The notes beneath the pieces are model-generated. The model was not told where the DNA came from, searched no databases, and saw nothing but the letters and a program-made list of their open reading frames with translations. A stretch of 64,000 bases of DNA from Phenylobacterium sp. J426 (GTDB lineage: Bacteria > Pseudomonadota > Alphaproteobacteria > Caulobacterales > Caulobacteraceae): positions 1,054,001-1,118,000 of the forward strand of contig NZ_JAJOMY010000001.1 in assembly GCF_024699945.1 (NCBI RefSeq), read 5' to 3'. Of this stretch, positions 17,927 through 33,279 are shown one piece after another (position 1 is the stretch's first letter; each line of letters opens with the position of its first letter). Position numbers and translations under genes: made by a program.

Positions 17927-18370
17927 ATGGTCCCGCGCAGAATGCCTGAATTCCACGCCGAGATGGTCGAGGGCTTCATGGCCTCGAGCAATCGGATGAC
18001 CGGTCTGCCGGAGTTCCTCGGCCTGAAGATCACGGGCATGGAGCCGGGCCGATTGACTGCGGAGATGGCCGTTGACCCCAAGCTGCTCACCGGCTTCGGC
18101 AACATGCACGGGGGCGTCCTGTCGGCGGCCTGCGACCATGTGTTGGGATGCGTCTGCTATCCACACATGGAGAAGGGCCAATGGGCGGCCACCACGGAAT
18201 TCAAGATCAATCTTCTGGCCCCGGTCAGTCGCGGGACGGTCACGGCGCACGCGGAGATCATCTCGATGACCAAGCAGACCGCGGTCGTCCGGATCGAGAT
18301 GGAGAATGAGGGTCGGCTCTGCTGTTCGGCGCAAGGCACTGTCCTGATCCAGAACCCCCGGCCCGCCTGA
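17927..18370 (+). CDS. PaaI-type hotdog thioesterase
   Basis: 147-residue hotdog-fold protein. The active-site signature GNMHGGVLSAACDHVLG, in which an acidic residue on the long helix activates water, and TTEFKINLLAPVSRG are typical of the PaaI/YdiI family that hydrolyses acyl-CoA esters. It presumably releases CoA from dead-end intermediates. The ATG at 17927 is preceded by a good GAAAGGA site; the frame is open further upstream within the flavoprotein gene, but that part is out of frame overlap. Last gene of the rightward run. Confidence 0.82.
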   Translation: MVPRRMPEFHAEMVEGFMASSNRMTGLPEFLGLKITGMEPGRLTAEMAVDPKLLTGFGNMHGGVLSAACDHVLGCVCYPHMEKGQWAATTEFKINLLAPVSRGTVTAHAEIISMTKQTAVVRIEMENEGRLCCSAQGTVLIQNPRPA

Positions 18371-18386
18371 CACCGCCCGGCGTCGG

Positions 18387-19169
18387 TCAAGCGGTCTTCT
18401 CAATCAAGCTACGGGCCGGCTCGCCAAGGTGGCCCAGGGGCGCCGCGCATGATCCGGAGCAGTTCGGGCGCCGCCCCCGGAAGAGGTCCTTCGGGGCGGC
18501 CAGGCCCAGCGCCAGGGGCCGCGCTGGGGGACCGATCGCGAGCGGAATGGCCAGCATCGCCGCCTGAGGGTTCACCAGTCCGGAGTTGAACGCGTGTCCG
18601 CGCGCGGCGACCTGGGCCACCTCCGCGGCGACATCCTGCGGGCGCGGCGCGACCTCGTCGCCGTCCCAGACCGCGAGCGCCTCGGCGATCAACTGCGCCC
18701 GGCGATCCGGGGTCTCCATCGCCAGCAGCGCGCTCCCGAGAGTCGAACGGGCAAGGCAGCGCCGCGTCCCGGCCTTGACGTGGTACCGGATCGGCGTCGT
18801 GCCCTCGATCACGCGCACATACTGGCAATAGCCGCCGCTCGCCGCGCCCAGCACCACGGTCATCTGGGTTTGCTCCGCGATCTCGCGCATCTGTTGCTGG
18901 ATGCGCCGCAGCGGAAGGATCTCGTCCCCGACCCAGTGCCCAAGCAGTGACACCCGGATGGAAGGGAAGAAGGTCTTGTCTTCGGCGGAAAATTCCAGAT
19001 AGCCGAGGTCGGCGAGGCTGCGGAGTAGCGCGCCGGTGCTGGAATGGGGATAGCCTAGCGCCACGGCCACGTCTTGGATATGCGCGGGCCGGCGCACTTC
19101 GTCGAAATATTCGAAGATCTCCAGCGTCCGGGCCGCGGATTTGACGATGGACGGATCGGGCTTCGGCAT
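18387..19169 (-). CDS. IclR-family transcriptional regulator
   Basis: 260 residues. The N-terminal winged helix (SIVKSAARTLEIFEYFDEV, then HIQDVAVALGYPHSSTGALL) and a C-terminal effector domain with RSTLGSALLAM and GHAFNSGLVNPQAAMLAIPL mark the family. Near the C-terminus the frame slips and returns: a five-C run at 18474-18478 seems to lack a base and the four-G run at 18437-18440 to have one extra. Correcting both gives GAAPELLRIMRGALGHLGEP, a normal IclR ending. It lies between two catabolic gene groups pointing outward and inward, and is the best candidate for their local regulator. Confidence 0.82.
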   Translation of the reverse strand: MPKPDPSIVKSAARTLEIFEYFDEVRRPAHIQDVAVALGYPHSSTGALLRSLADLGYLEFSAEDKTFFPSIRVSLLGHWVGDEILPLRRIQQQMREIAEQTQMTVVLGAASGGYCQYVRVIEGTTPIRYHVKAGTRRCLARSTLGSALLAMETPDRRAQLIAEALAVWDGDEVAPRPQDVAAEVAQVAARGHAFNSGLVNPQAAMLAIPLAIGPPARPLALGLAAPKDLFRGRRPNCSGSCAAPLGHLGEPARSLIEKTA

Positions 19170-19192
19170 GCTTTCAGATCCTGGGCGCCCGC

Positions 19193-22088
<2,896 letters not shown>

Positions 22089-22092
<4 letters not shown>

Positions 22093-22706
22093 GGGGCCTC
22101 GCGCGTTGGGGATGGCTGGCTCAAAGGCTGCGGCGCCCTGCCATCCGGCGGCCACGCTTCGACGCCCTCCTCCAAAGGAATCCGCAGACTCTTGAGGAGC
22201 TGAGAAAACATGGTCCAGTTGCCGATGGCGACCACCAGCTCGATCCGCTCGGCGTCCGTCGCCAGGTGGCGGCAGCAGGTTTCCCAGGTCGCGTCGTCGA
22301 TCATGCCTCTATCGAGGGTGTCGTCGGTGGCCTGCAGCACCGCCCGGTCGGCCTCGGTGAGGTTCGGCGCGCCCTGCCAGTCCCGCGTTGCGGCCAGGTC
22401 GGCTTCAGGAATCTCGAGGCCACGGGCCACGCGCCAGTGCTGGGTCCATTCATAGACCGAGCCGGTCCGCCAGCCGATCCGCATGATGATCAGCTCGCGC
22501 AGTCTCGCATCGAGCCTGTTGCCGCGGAAAAGCAGCGTGGTGAGGGTCGAGGCCAGTTCCTCAGCGACGTCAGGATGCCGCAGCAAGACCCGGAAGACGC
22601 TGAGCGGCGCCATCTGCTCGGATACGCCCGCGGCGCTTGCCGCGGCTTTCGCCTGGGCCAGACTGAGAAGATCGACCCTCGCTCCACTGGCGGCCATCGC
22701 GTTCAA
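22089..22706 (-). CDS. Carboxymuconolactone decarboxylase (AhpD-like) family protein
   Basis: 205-residue all-helical protein of the CMD/AhpD family. Conserved parts are LDARLRELIIMRIGWRTGSVYEW and ELVVAIGNWTMFSQLL. The CxxC redox pair of true AhpD is absent, since the corresponding region reads SVYEWTQHW, so neither peroxidase support nor lactone decarboxylation can be asserted. First gene of a leftward operon with the MaoC hydratase and the reductase, divergent from the alcohol dehydrogenase. Confidence 0.78.
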
Positions 22707-22797
22707 TCCCTGTCAGGAGACGGTGTGCGGCAATCCGCAGATCGTCAGCCTGCACCCTCCGATCGCTCATTGCCATAACAGATATGAGTTGACTACG

Positions 22798-22809
22798 ACA
22801 TATACGTGT
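22798..22809. promoter_or_regulatory. ACA-N6-TGT element in divergent promoter region
   Basis: ACATATACGTGT lies in the 159-base divergent region between the AhpD-like gene and the alcohol dehydrogenase. A TTGACT, a possible -35, is nine bases upstream. It shares ends and length with the perfect palindrome at 15890. Confidence 0.3.
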
Positions 22810-22865
22810 TACGATTGTGGGTGCGAACTGGAGTTCCGCCCGTGATCCCGGCTACGACATTTGCG

Positions 22866-23937
22866 ATGGTTCAAACGGCGCCGCGCCGCTTGGAGATGCG
22901 CGATCTTCCGGTCCCCGAGATCGAAGCCGACAGCGCGATCCTTCGCATCGAGGCCTGCGGAATCTGCGGCAGCGACTACGAGCAGTTCGAAGGTGTGCTG
23001 AAAACGCCGATGCCGGTCATCCCCGGACATGAGCCGGTGGGGATCATTGAAGCCATCGGCGACAAGGCTGCCCGCCGATGGGGGGGTCGATGTCGGCGAC
23101 CGGGTGGCCGTCGAGACCATGCTGTCCTGCCACAGCTGCGACACCTGCCTCGGGGGCCGCTATCACCTTTGCGCTGACCGCCAGATCTACTCTTACATCC
23201 CGCTCACCAACCAGCCCGGCCTCTGGGGCGCGTACGCCCAGTACATGTACCTGGCGCCCAACACGATCGTACACCGGATGGACAAGTCCTTGCCGGCCGA
23301 GCTCGCCGTGATGTTCAACCCGCTGGGCGCAGGTTTCCGCTGGGCTGTGGAGATTCCTCAGACTCAGGTGGGCGACACGGTGGTCATCCTCGGCCCCGGG
23401 CAAAGGGGCCTCGCCAGCGTCATCGCCGCCCGTCAGGCCGGGGCGGGGAAGATCATCGTCACAGGCATGGCTGCGGATGCGCGGAAACTCGACCTGGCCC
23501 GGACTTTCGGGGCGCATCACACCATCGACGTTCAGAACGAGAACGCCATCGAACGCATCAAGGAACTGACCGGCGGCCGGGGCGCCGACGTGGTCGTTGA
23601 GGTGACGTCCTACGCCACCGACCCGGTACGCGAGGCCCTGAGCTATGTGCGCGCCGGCGGGACGATCGTCCTGGCCGGGGTGAAAGGGTTCAAGCCCATA
23701 CCGGACTTCGTCTCCGACCTGATCGTCTTCAAGGAAATCACAATCAAGGGGGCGATCGGTGTCACCTCATCGGGGTATCGCAAGGCCATCGACCTGATCG
23801 AAGCGCGCTCGCTGCCCCTTGAGCTGATGCACACGCACGACTTCGCGTTGGAGGACGCGGAGCTGGCCATCCGGACGCTCGCGCGGCAGGTGGACGGCGA
23901 TGAGTCCATCCATTCCTGCCTGATCCCGCCCATCTAG
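22866..23937 (+). CDS. Zinc-dependent alcohol dehydrogenase (one frameshift)
   Basis: MDR-superfamily dehydrogenase of about 356 residues after correction. Catalytic zinc: [13 protein letters not shown] and the GHEPVG His-Glu. Structural zinc cysteines are in [15 protein letters not shown]. The Rossmann loop reads [13 protein letters not shown]. It would oxidise an alcohol produced by the hydroxylase or hydrolase. The frame breaks within the seven-G run 23080-23086; removing one G gives [14 protein letters not shown], the usual family sequence. The ATG at 22866 fits the family start; the frame stays open upstream to a GTG at 22806. Confidence 0.83.
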
Positions 23938-23998
23938 CCGACCCGTGTCGTATCGCACCGCGGGACGCCGAAGAGGCGCCCGGAAACCCGGAGGAACC

Positions 23999-25165
23999 GT
24001 GAGCTTCAGCGACAAGGCGGCGATCGTCGGCATCGGTGAGACGGAGTATGTCAAGGGGTCCGAACGCACCGCCGTGGACCTCATGCTGGAGGCGGCGCGC
24101 AAGGCCATCGCCGACGCCGGGCTGCGGCCATCGGACATCGACGGCATGGTGCCGCCGCCGATCTACACCACCTCCGAGGAGCTGGCCGCGAACCTGGGCG
24201 TCGATGTCCTTCGCTATGCCTCGACGGTCCACATGGGCGGGGCGAGCCCGACAACGGCGCTTCAGAACGCAGCCATGGCCGTGGCCGCCGGCATTGCTGA
24301 CAATGTGCTCGTGGTGCTGGGCTGGAACGGCTACTCCGCGCTCCGCCCCAAGCCAGGCCGGCCGCCACAGCGGGCCATGAACATGAACACCCTGACCCGC
24401 ACCATCCAGGGCTTCTACATGCCCTATGGCGTGATGATGCCGGCGCAGATGTATTCCTGGATCGCGACGCGCCACCAGCAACTCTACGGCGTGCCCGACC
24501 AAGCGATGGGGGAAGTCGCCCTGGCCTGCCGGGCCCACGCCCAGCTGAACCCGAACGCCATGACCTACGGCCGGCCGCTGGACATGGAAGAGTACCTGAA
24601 CGCGCGGTGGATTTCCGAACCCCTTCGACTCTACGACTGCTGCCTCGAGACGGACGGCGCCTGCGCGGTCGTCGTCACCAGCGCCGAGCGGGCGCGCGAC
24701 CTGCCGCACCGACCAGTGCTGATCGCCGGTGCGGCCGAAGGCCATCCCTATCCCGCCGACGACATTCCTTCCCGTCCCGACATGCTGAAGATCGGTCTCG
24801 CCTACGCCGCGCCGCGGGCGTTCGAGATGGCCGGCGTCTCGGCCCGGGACATGGACTTCCTGCAGGTCTACGACTGCTTCACCTATGTGGTCCTCCTGCA
24901 GCTTGAAGCGCTGGGGTTCAGCGAGCCCGGCGCCATCCATGACTTCGTGAAGGATGGTCAAATCCAGCTGGGTGGCCGCTATCCCCTGAACACCCACGGG
25001 GGGCTCCTCAGCGAAGCGCATGTCTGGGGCCTCAATCACGTCCTCGAAGCGGTCAGGCAGCTGCGTGGCGACGCCGGCCCGCGTCAGGTTCCCGGCGCCA
25101 AATTGGGCCTGGTCACCGGCTGGGGCGATCTTGGCGACGGCAGCCTGGCGATCCTGAGGACCTGA
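23999..25165 (+). CDS. Ltp-like thiolase-fold protein, probable acyl-CoA aldolase
   Basis: 388-residue thiolase-superfamily protein resembling Ltp2, the aldolase that removes the last side-chain fragment in sterol breakdown. The position of the thiolase nucleophile Cys reads [11 protein letters not shown], so thiolysis is unlikely. The C-terminal [19 protein letters not shown] keeps the HGG active-site motif of the family. The start is the GTG at 23999 behind a GGAGGA site. Its stop overlaps the ATG of a DUF35 gene, the partner that Ltp2-type aldolases need. Substrate inferred from context only. Confidence 0.82.
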   Translation: MSFSDKAAIVGIGETEYVKGSERTAVDLMLEAARKAIADAGLRPSDIDGMVPPPIYTTSEELAANLGVDVLRYASTVHMGGASPTTALQNAAMAVAAGIADNVLVVLGWNGYSALRPKPGRPPQRAMNMNTLTRTIQGFYMPYGVMMPAQMYSWIATRHQQLYGVPDQAMGEVALACRAHAQLNPNAMTYGRPLDMEEYLNARWISEPLRLYDCCLETDGACAVVVTSAERARDLPHRPVLIAGAAEGHPYPADDIPSRPDMLKIGLAYAAPRAFEMAGVSARDMDFLQVYDCFTYVVLLQLEALGFSEPGAIHDFVKDGQIQLGGRYPLNTHGGLLSEAHVWGLNHVLEAVRQLRGDAGPRQVPGAKLGLVTGWGDLGDGSLAILRT

Positions 25166-25638
25166 TGGCGATGCAGCCTCCTACCGTTCCCGCGCCGCTC
25201 CCCCGCACCCAGGACCCCATGGACGACGCCTTTTGGGCGCAATGCCAGGACGGCCGTCTTCGCTTCCAGCGGTGCGACCATTGCGGCGCGTGGCGGTTCC
25301 TGCCCCGCTACATGTGTGCGCAATGCGGGTCGCCGGACTTCGCCTGGTCCCCGGTCCGGGGAACCGGCAGCCTGTACTCCTGGACCATCACCCACCAGGC
25401 GCTACATCCCGCCTTCGCCGCGGACATCCCCTACATCGCCGCCCTGGTGGAGCTGGATGAGGGCGTGCGGATGGCGACTCGATTGTTGAACTGCGACCGC
25501 AGCGCGCTCCAGCTCGGCCTTCGCGTGGAATTGGTCTTCCAAGTGATCGGGGATGGCTTCCAGCTGCCTTGTTTCCAGCCCCTGGGGACGCTCGCGGCCA
25601 GCAAGGCGGCCTCATGGCCACCCGTAGGCCCAGCATGA
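25165..25638 (+). CDS. DUF35/OB-fold zinc-ribbon protein (aldolase partner)
   Basis: 157 residues. A zinc ribbon with CDHCG at Cys37/Cys40 and CAQCGS at Cys51/Cys54 is followed by an OB-fold with SPVRGTGSLYSWT and IPYIAALVELDEGVRM. In the mycobacterial igr operon the equivalent domain is fused to ChsH2 and supports both hydratase and Ltp2 aldolase activity; here it is a free subunit coupled to the aldolase gene by a one-base overlap. It binds the acyl-CoA tail in relatives. Confidence 0.85.
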   Translation: MAMQPPTVPAPLPRTQDPMDDAFWAQCQDGRLRFQRCDHCGAWRFLPRYMCAQCGSPDFAWSPVRGTGSLYSWTITHQALHPAFAADIPYIAALVELDEGVRMATRLLNCDRSALQLGLRVELVFQVIGDGFQLPCFQPLGTLAASKAASWPPVGPA

Positions 25639-25648
25639 GGACCCGCCG

Positions 25649-26854
25649 ATGGACCTGACCTACAGTCCCGAGCACCAGGCCTTCCGACAGGAGGTTCTCG
25701 ACTTTCTGGACGCGCATCGCGACGCGGCGCCTAAGGGGCGCGGGGCTGCGCAGCGTCCGTCCCCAGAAGCGGTGGCCTGGCAGAAGTTGCTGATCGAGCA
25801 CGGCTACGCCGCGCGGACCATCCCCAAGGAGTATGGCGGCTTTGGCGCCGCGCCGGATATCCTGAAGTCGCGGATCATCGGCGAGGCGTTCACCGGCGCT
25901 CGGATTCCGCCCGGGCTGCAGAACCAGGGCATCTCGATGCTGGTCCCAACCTTGCTCGAGTTGGGGACCGAGGACCAGAAGCGGCAATGGATCGGACCGA
26001 CGATCCGCGGCGAGGTGGTCTGGTGCCAGGGCTACTCGGAACCTGGATCGGGCTCGGACCTCGCCAGCCTTCAGACCCGCGCCACCGAGGATGGCGATGA
26101 CTTCGTCATCAACGGCCAGAAGATCTGGACCAGCACCGCGCGCGAGGCGGACATGATCTTCTGCCTGGTCCGCACCGAGCCGGACAAGGCCAAGCACGAC
26201 GGGATCAGCTACCTGATCTTCTCGATGTCGACGCCGGGCATCGAGGTCCGGCCCCTCGTGACCATGACGGGACGCGCCGAATTCAACGAGACGTTCTTCA
26301 CCGACGTGCGGGTTCCGAAGACGCAGATCGTCGGGAAGCGCGGGCAGGGATGGTTCGTGGCCAACGCGACGCTCAAACACGAGCGGGGGATGCTGGGGGA
26401 TCCCGGTCAGTTGGAATCCGGGTTCCATGCGCTGGTCGAGCTGATGCGGACCGAGACGGCGGGCGGCGCGGCGATCATGGACGACCCCGTGCTTCGCGAT
26501 CGCCTGGTGCGGCTACAGGCTGAGATCGCCGCCATGAAATTCAACGGGCTGCGCGTGCTGAGCGCGTCGGCCAACGGCGGGGAGGCCGGGCTGGCGCGAC
26601 TGGTCGTCAAGCTGCAGGCCTGCGAACTGGCCCACCAGATCTCGGCCCTGGGCATCGACGCCCTGGGCGAACTGGGTGTGCTCTACGATGGCGCGCCGCA
26701 TCTGCGCGATCACGGCGCCTGGCAGCAGAACTACATGTTCCAGCTCGGCCTGATCATCGGCGGCGGCACCGCCCAAATCCAGAAGAACATCATCGCCGAG
26801 CGCGGGCTCGGCATGGCGCGCGAGCCGAAGCTCGCGGCGGAGGGAGCCCGCTGA
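25649..26854 (+). CDS. Acyl-CoA dehydrogenase, subunit or enzyme 1
   Basis: 401-residue FAD acyl-CoA dehydrogenase. Features are TIPKEYGGFGAAPD, the FAD-binding WCQGYSEPGSGSDLAS, KIWTSTAREADM, and the C-terminal IIGGGTAQIQKNIIAERGLGM. Its stop overlaps the start of a second dehydrogenase gene. Adjacent, coupled pairs of this kind form heterotetramers in sterol side-chain oxidation (ChsE1-ChsE2 type), and I infer the same here. The reading frame is intact. Confidence 0.88.
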   Translation: MDLTYSPEHQAFRQEVLDFLDAHRDAAPKGRGAAQRPSPEAVAWQKLLIEHGYAARTIPKEYGGFGAAPDILKSRIIGEAFTGARIPPGLQNQGISMLVPTLLELGTEDQKRQWIGPTIRGEVVWCQGYSEPGSGSDLASLQTRATEDGDDFVINGQKIWTSTAREADMIFCLVRTEPDKAKHDGISYLIFSMSTPGIEVRPLVTMTGRAEFNETFFTDVRVPKTQIVGKRGQGWFVANATLKHERGMLGDPGQLESGFHALVELMRTETAGGAAIMDDPVLRDRLVRLQAEIAAMKFNGLRVLSASANGGEAGLARLVVKLQACELAHQISALGIDALGELGVLYDGAPHLRDHGAWQQNYMFQLGLIIGGGTAQIQKNIIAERGLGMAREPKLAAEGAR

Positions 26855-27943
26855 TGGAATTCGGGCTCTCGAGCGAGCAGCACATGCTGCAGGACAGCGT
26901 CGCGCGGTATCTGGCCGACGCCTGCCCTTTGCAGCACGTTCGCGATACCGCGGCCGGGGCGCAGGTCGTGAGCGCCACGCTCAAGGCGGGCCTGGCCGAC
27001 CTTGGCGTCCCGGGCATCGTGATCCCCGCCGAGTACGGCGGCATGGGGCTTGGTCTCCTGGAAGCCGCCCTGGTCGCCGAGGCGCTGGGGCATCGGGTCG
27101 CTCCAGCGCACTTCACGGGCGCGCACATCATGGCGCCCCTGGCCATCATGAGCGGGGGATCAGCGGCTCAGCAACAGACCTGGCTGCCGAGGCTCGCCAG
27201 GGGCGAGGCGACGGCGGCCGTCGCAGTGACGGAGTCGATCCTGAGCCGCGACGGCGCCGGCGTCCGGGCCGAGGACGGGCGCCTCGAGGGGGAGCGCCCT
27301 TTTCATCCTCGATGCGGCCGATGCCGAGGTCATCGTCGTGGCCGACCAAACCGGGCGCCAGCACCTGGTCGCGGCGAACGCAGTCGGCGTCCAGTTGATC
27401 GCCCTCCCGACGATCGACAGGACACGGTCTGTGGGCGAGCTGCGCCTGTCCGGCGTGGCGGCCGAACCGCTGCCGGGGAGCGGACCCGAGACGACCCGCC
27501 GGATCGTCGACGCGGGACGCATCATGCTGGCCGCCGACACTCTGGGCGCGGGCGCCGCGATGATCGAACAGGCCGTGGCCTACGCCGGACAGCGGGTGCA
27601 GTTCGGGCGGCCGATCGGATCCTTCCAGGCTGTCAAACACATGTGCGCCGAGATGGCGGCAGCGCTTGAACCCTGCCGGTCGCTGGTTTGGTACGCAGCG
27701 CATGCGTTCGACCATATGCCGGACGAGGCGCCTCTGATGGCCTGCCATGCCAAATCGCATCTCTCGGAGGTCGGCCGGCTCGTCGCCCGCACCTCGACGG
27801 AGGTGCATGGAGGCATGGGGTTCACCGACCTCGCCGGGCTGCACTTCTGGTTCAAACGGATCGGCCTCGATCGCCAGCTGCTTGGCGGCCCCGAAACCGT
27901 GCGCAACGAAGCCGCGCGGCTGCAGGGCTGGATCGCGGCGTAG
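26854..27943 (+). CDS. Acyl-CoA dehydrogenase, subunit or enzyme 2 (one frameshift)
   Basis: About 362 residues after correction. The N-terminal domain (LSSEQHMLQDSVARYLAD, VIPAEYGGMGLGLLEAALV) and C-terminal domain (AYAGQRVQFGRPIGSFQAVKH, EVHGGMGFTDL) are typical. The frame breaks at the five-G run 27288-27292; one G fewer gives LEGSALFILDAADAEV. It is shorter and more divergent than its upstream neighbour, as expected if it is the second chain of a heteromeric dehydrogenase with a single complete active site. Translationally coupled to the preceding gene. Confidence 0.84.
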
Positions 27944-27955
27944 GAGGACCTGAGC

Positions 27956-31229
<3,274 letters not shown>

Positions 31230-31247
31230 TCGACGAGTGAACGAGCC

Positions 31248-32528
31248 ATGGAGACTTCGATGAGCGACGGTTCGATCGATCTGAGGGCCGAGGCCCGCGC
31301 AAAAGCCTACGCAATGCCGTTGGAGGACATCAATCTCGCCGACACCGAGTTATGGCGCACCGATACGGCGTGGCCGTATTTGGAGCGGCTGCGCAAGGAG
31401 GACCCGGTCCATCTGCATCCGGCTCACCACCACCCGGACGGCGCGTTTTGGTCGATCACCCGCTACGCCGACATCATGGCCGTCGACACCAACCACGAGG
31501 TGTTTTCGTCCGAGCCGTCGATCACCATCTTCGATCCCAAGGAAGACTTCACGCTTCCGATGTTCATCGCGATGGACCCGCCGAAGCATGACGTCCAGCG
31601 CAAGACCGTCAGCCCGATCGTGTCACCGGCCAACCTCCACCTGATGGAGCCGTTGATCCGCAGCCGTATCACCAAAACCCTGGACGAACTGCCGATCGGC
31701 GAGACCTTTGACTGGGTCGACCGGGTCTCCATCGAACTCACCACCCAGATGCTGGCCACGCTGTTCGACTTCCCCTGGGATGAACGGCGCAAGCTGACCC
31801 GCTGGTCGGACATCGCCACCGCGGGACCTGAGTCGGGCCTCTTCGTCACCGATGACTATGAGACCGAGCGCAGAATGGAGCTCTTCGGCTGTGTGGATTA
31901 TTTCACGCGGCTCTGGAACGAGCGGGTCAACGCCCCGCCCAAGGGCGATCTGATCTCGATGCTGGCCCACGGTGAGGCCACGCGAAACATGGACCGCATG
32001 GAGTACCTCGGAAACCTGCTCCTGTTGATCATCGGCGGCAATGACACCACCCGCAATACGATGACCGGCTCGATCCTGGCCATGAACCAGAACCCCGAAC
32101 AGCTACGAAAACTGCAGGCGAACCCAGACCTGATCCCCTCCATGGTTTCGGAGACCATCCGCTGGCAGACACCGCTGTCGAACATGAGGCGCACCGCCAC
32201 CCGGGACTTCGAGATTGGCGGCAAGCTCATCAAGAAGGGTGACAAGGTGCTCATCTGGTATGCCTCGGGCAATCGGGACGAGACGGCGATCGACAATCCA
32301 GACTCCTACATCATCGACCGGGAGCGGCCTCGCAACCATCTGTCGTTCGGCTTCGGCATCCACCGCTGCGTCGGCAATCGCCTTGCCGAGCTGCAGCTCC
32401 GCATTCTGTGGGAGGAAATCTTGCCGCGCTTTGCAGAGATCCTGGTTGTCGAAGAGCCCGTTCGCGTGCCGTCAATGTTGATCCGCGGGTACAGCTCTAT
32501 GCCGGTAGTTATTCCGCGGCGTCACTGA
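31248..32528 (+). CDS. Cytochrome P450, CYP153-like hydroxylase
   Basis: 426-residue P450 with an intact frame. The heme ligand loop FGFGIHRCVGNRLAELQLRI and the I-helix GGNDTTRNTMTGS are present. The blocks RYADIMAVDTNHEVFSSE and FIAMDPPKHDVQRKTVSPIV are close to CYP153 terminal alkane/alicyclic hydroxylases. CYP153 enzymes need a ferredoxin and its reductase; neither is encoded nearby in this window. A second in-frame ATG follows four codons later and may be the real start. Confidence 0.9.
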   Translation: METSMSDGSIDLRAEARAKAYAMPLEDINLADTELWRTDTAWPYLERLRKEDPVHLHPAHHHPDGAFWSITRYADIMAVDTNHEVFSSEPSITIFDPKEDFTLPMFIAMDPPKHDVQRKTVSPIVSPANLHLMEPLIRSRITKTLDELPIGETFDWVDRVSIELTTQMLATLFDFPWDERRKLTRWSDIATAGPESGLFVTDDYETERRMELFGCVDYFTRLWNERVNAPPKGDLISMLAHGEATRNMDRMEYLGNLLLLIIGGNDTTRNTMTGSILAMNQNPEQLRKLQANPDLIPSMVSETIRWQTPLSNMRRTATRDFEIGGKLIKKGDKVLIWYASGNRDETAIDNPDSYIIDRERPRNHLSFGFGIHRCVGNRLAELQLRILWEEILPRFAEILVVEEPVRVPSMLIRGYSSMPVVIPRRH

Positions 32529-32669
32529 ACCCTATGCAGTCGATGAGCAGGGGCCCCACTATTATAAGATCCTGGTGACGAGTTACTTTTCCATCCGCCA
32601 CAGTGTACAAAATCCATAAGCTCTAAGTTCGTTGCATTTAACTCGCATAGCTGCAGAACTGGAAATGTA

Positions 32670-33275
32670 ATGAGTAAAGCAAAGTCAATTTCTGCGACTC
32701 TTGTTGTCAGTTGCATGGTGGCGACCTCGGGCCCTGCCTTGGCCCAGACGCCAACATCGACCTCGGAGCCGGGGTCCAAGACCCAAGCCACGGCTCAACG
32801 CGCGCTGACGTCCTCGGAACAGAGTCGCGAAAGCCTTGAGGGGGCGGTGACTTCGCCGCTCCGCGACGCAAACCTCATCAAAACCGACATCCCCCCAATC
32901 CTCTCGCAGGCCGTTGACAATCCCTACGCGCGATCGGGCCAGCGCAGTTGCGCAACACTCCGGAGGGAAATCGTTGAGCTTAACCAAGTTCTGGGCGATG
33001 ATTTCGATGAGCGAGGCTCCGAACCCGACCAAGGCGCCCTTGAACGGCGGGGGGCTTATGGCATCGTGGCTAGCATTGTCTCCGACATCATCCCGATGCG
33101 CAGTTGGATTCGGAAGCTGTCAGGGGCGGAGCGGCGTGATCGCCAAGTGCAAGAAGCTATTGCCGCGGGCATAGCCCGCCGAAGCTATTTGAAAGGAATT
33201 GGCCAGGCGCGCGGCTGCAAGCCGCCCGCCTCCGCGCGGCCGATCGGCGGCAAGCCGCCGGCCGTGAAACCTTAA
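32670..33275 (+). CDS. Secreted protein of unknown function
   Basis: 201 residues with a signal peptide ending GPALAQ. The mature part is polar and Ser/Thr-rich at first, then contains SCATLRREIVELNQVLGDDFDERG and IVSDIIPMRSWIRKLSGAERRD. The central segment looks like a short membrane-associating helix. I do not recognise a characterised family. It ends four bases before a patatin lipoprotein gene, so the two are surely co-transcribed and may work together at the cell envelope. The region before it (32529-32669) is AT-rich and should carry the promoter. Confidence 0.7.
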   Translation: MSKAKSISATLVVSCMVATSGPALAQTPTSTSEPGSKTQATAQRALTSSEQSRESLEGAVTSPLRDANLIKTDIPPILSQAVDNPYARSGQRSCATLRREIVELNQVLGDDFDERGSEPDQGALERRGAYGIVASIVSDIIPMRSWIRKLSGAERRDRQVQEAIAAGIARRSYLKGIGQARGCKPPASARPIGGKPPAVKP

Positions 33276-33279
33276 CTCG

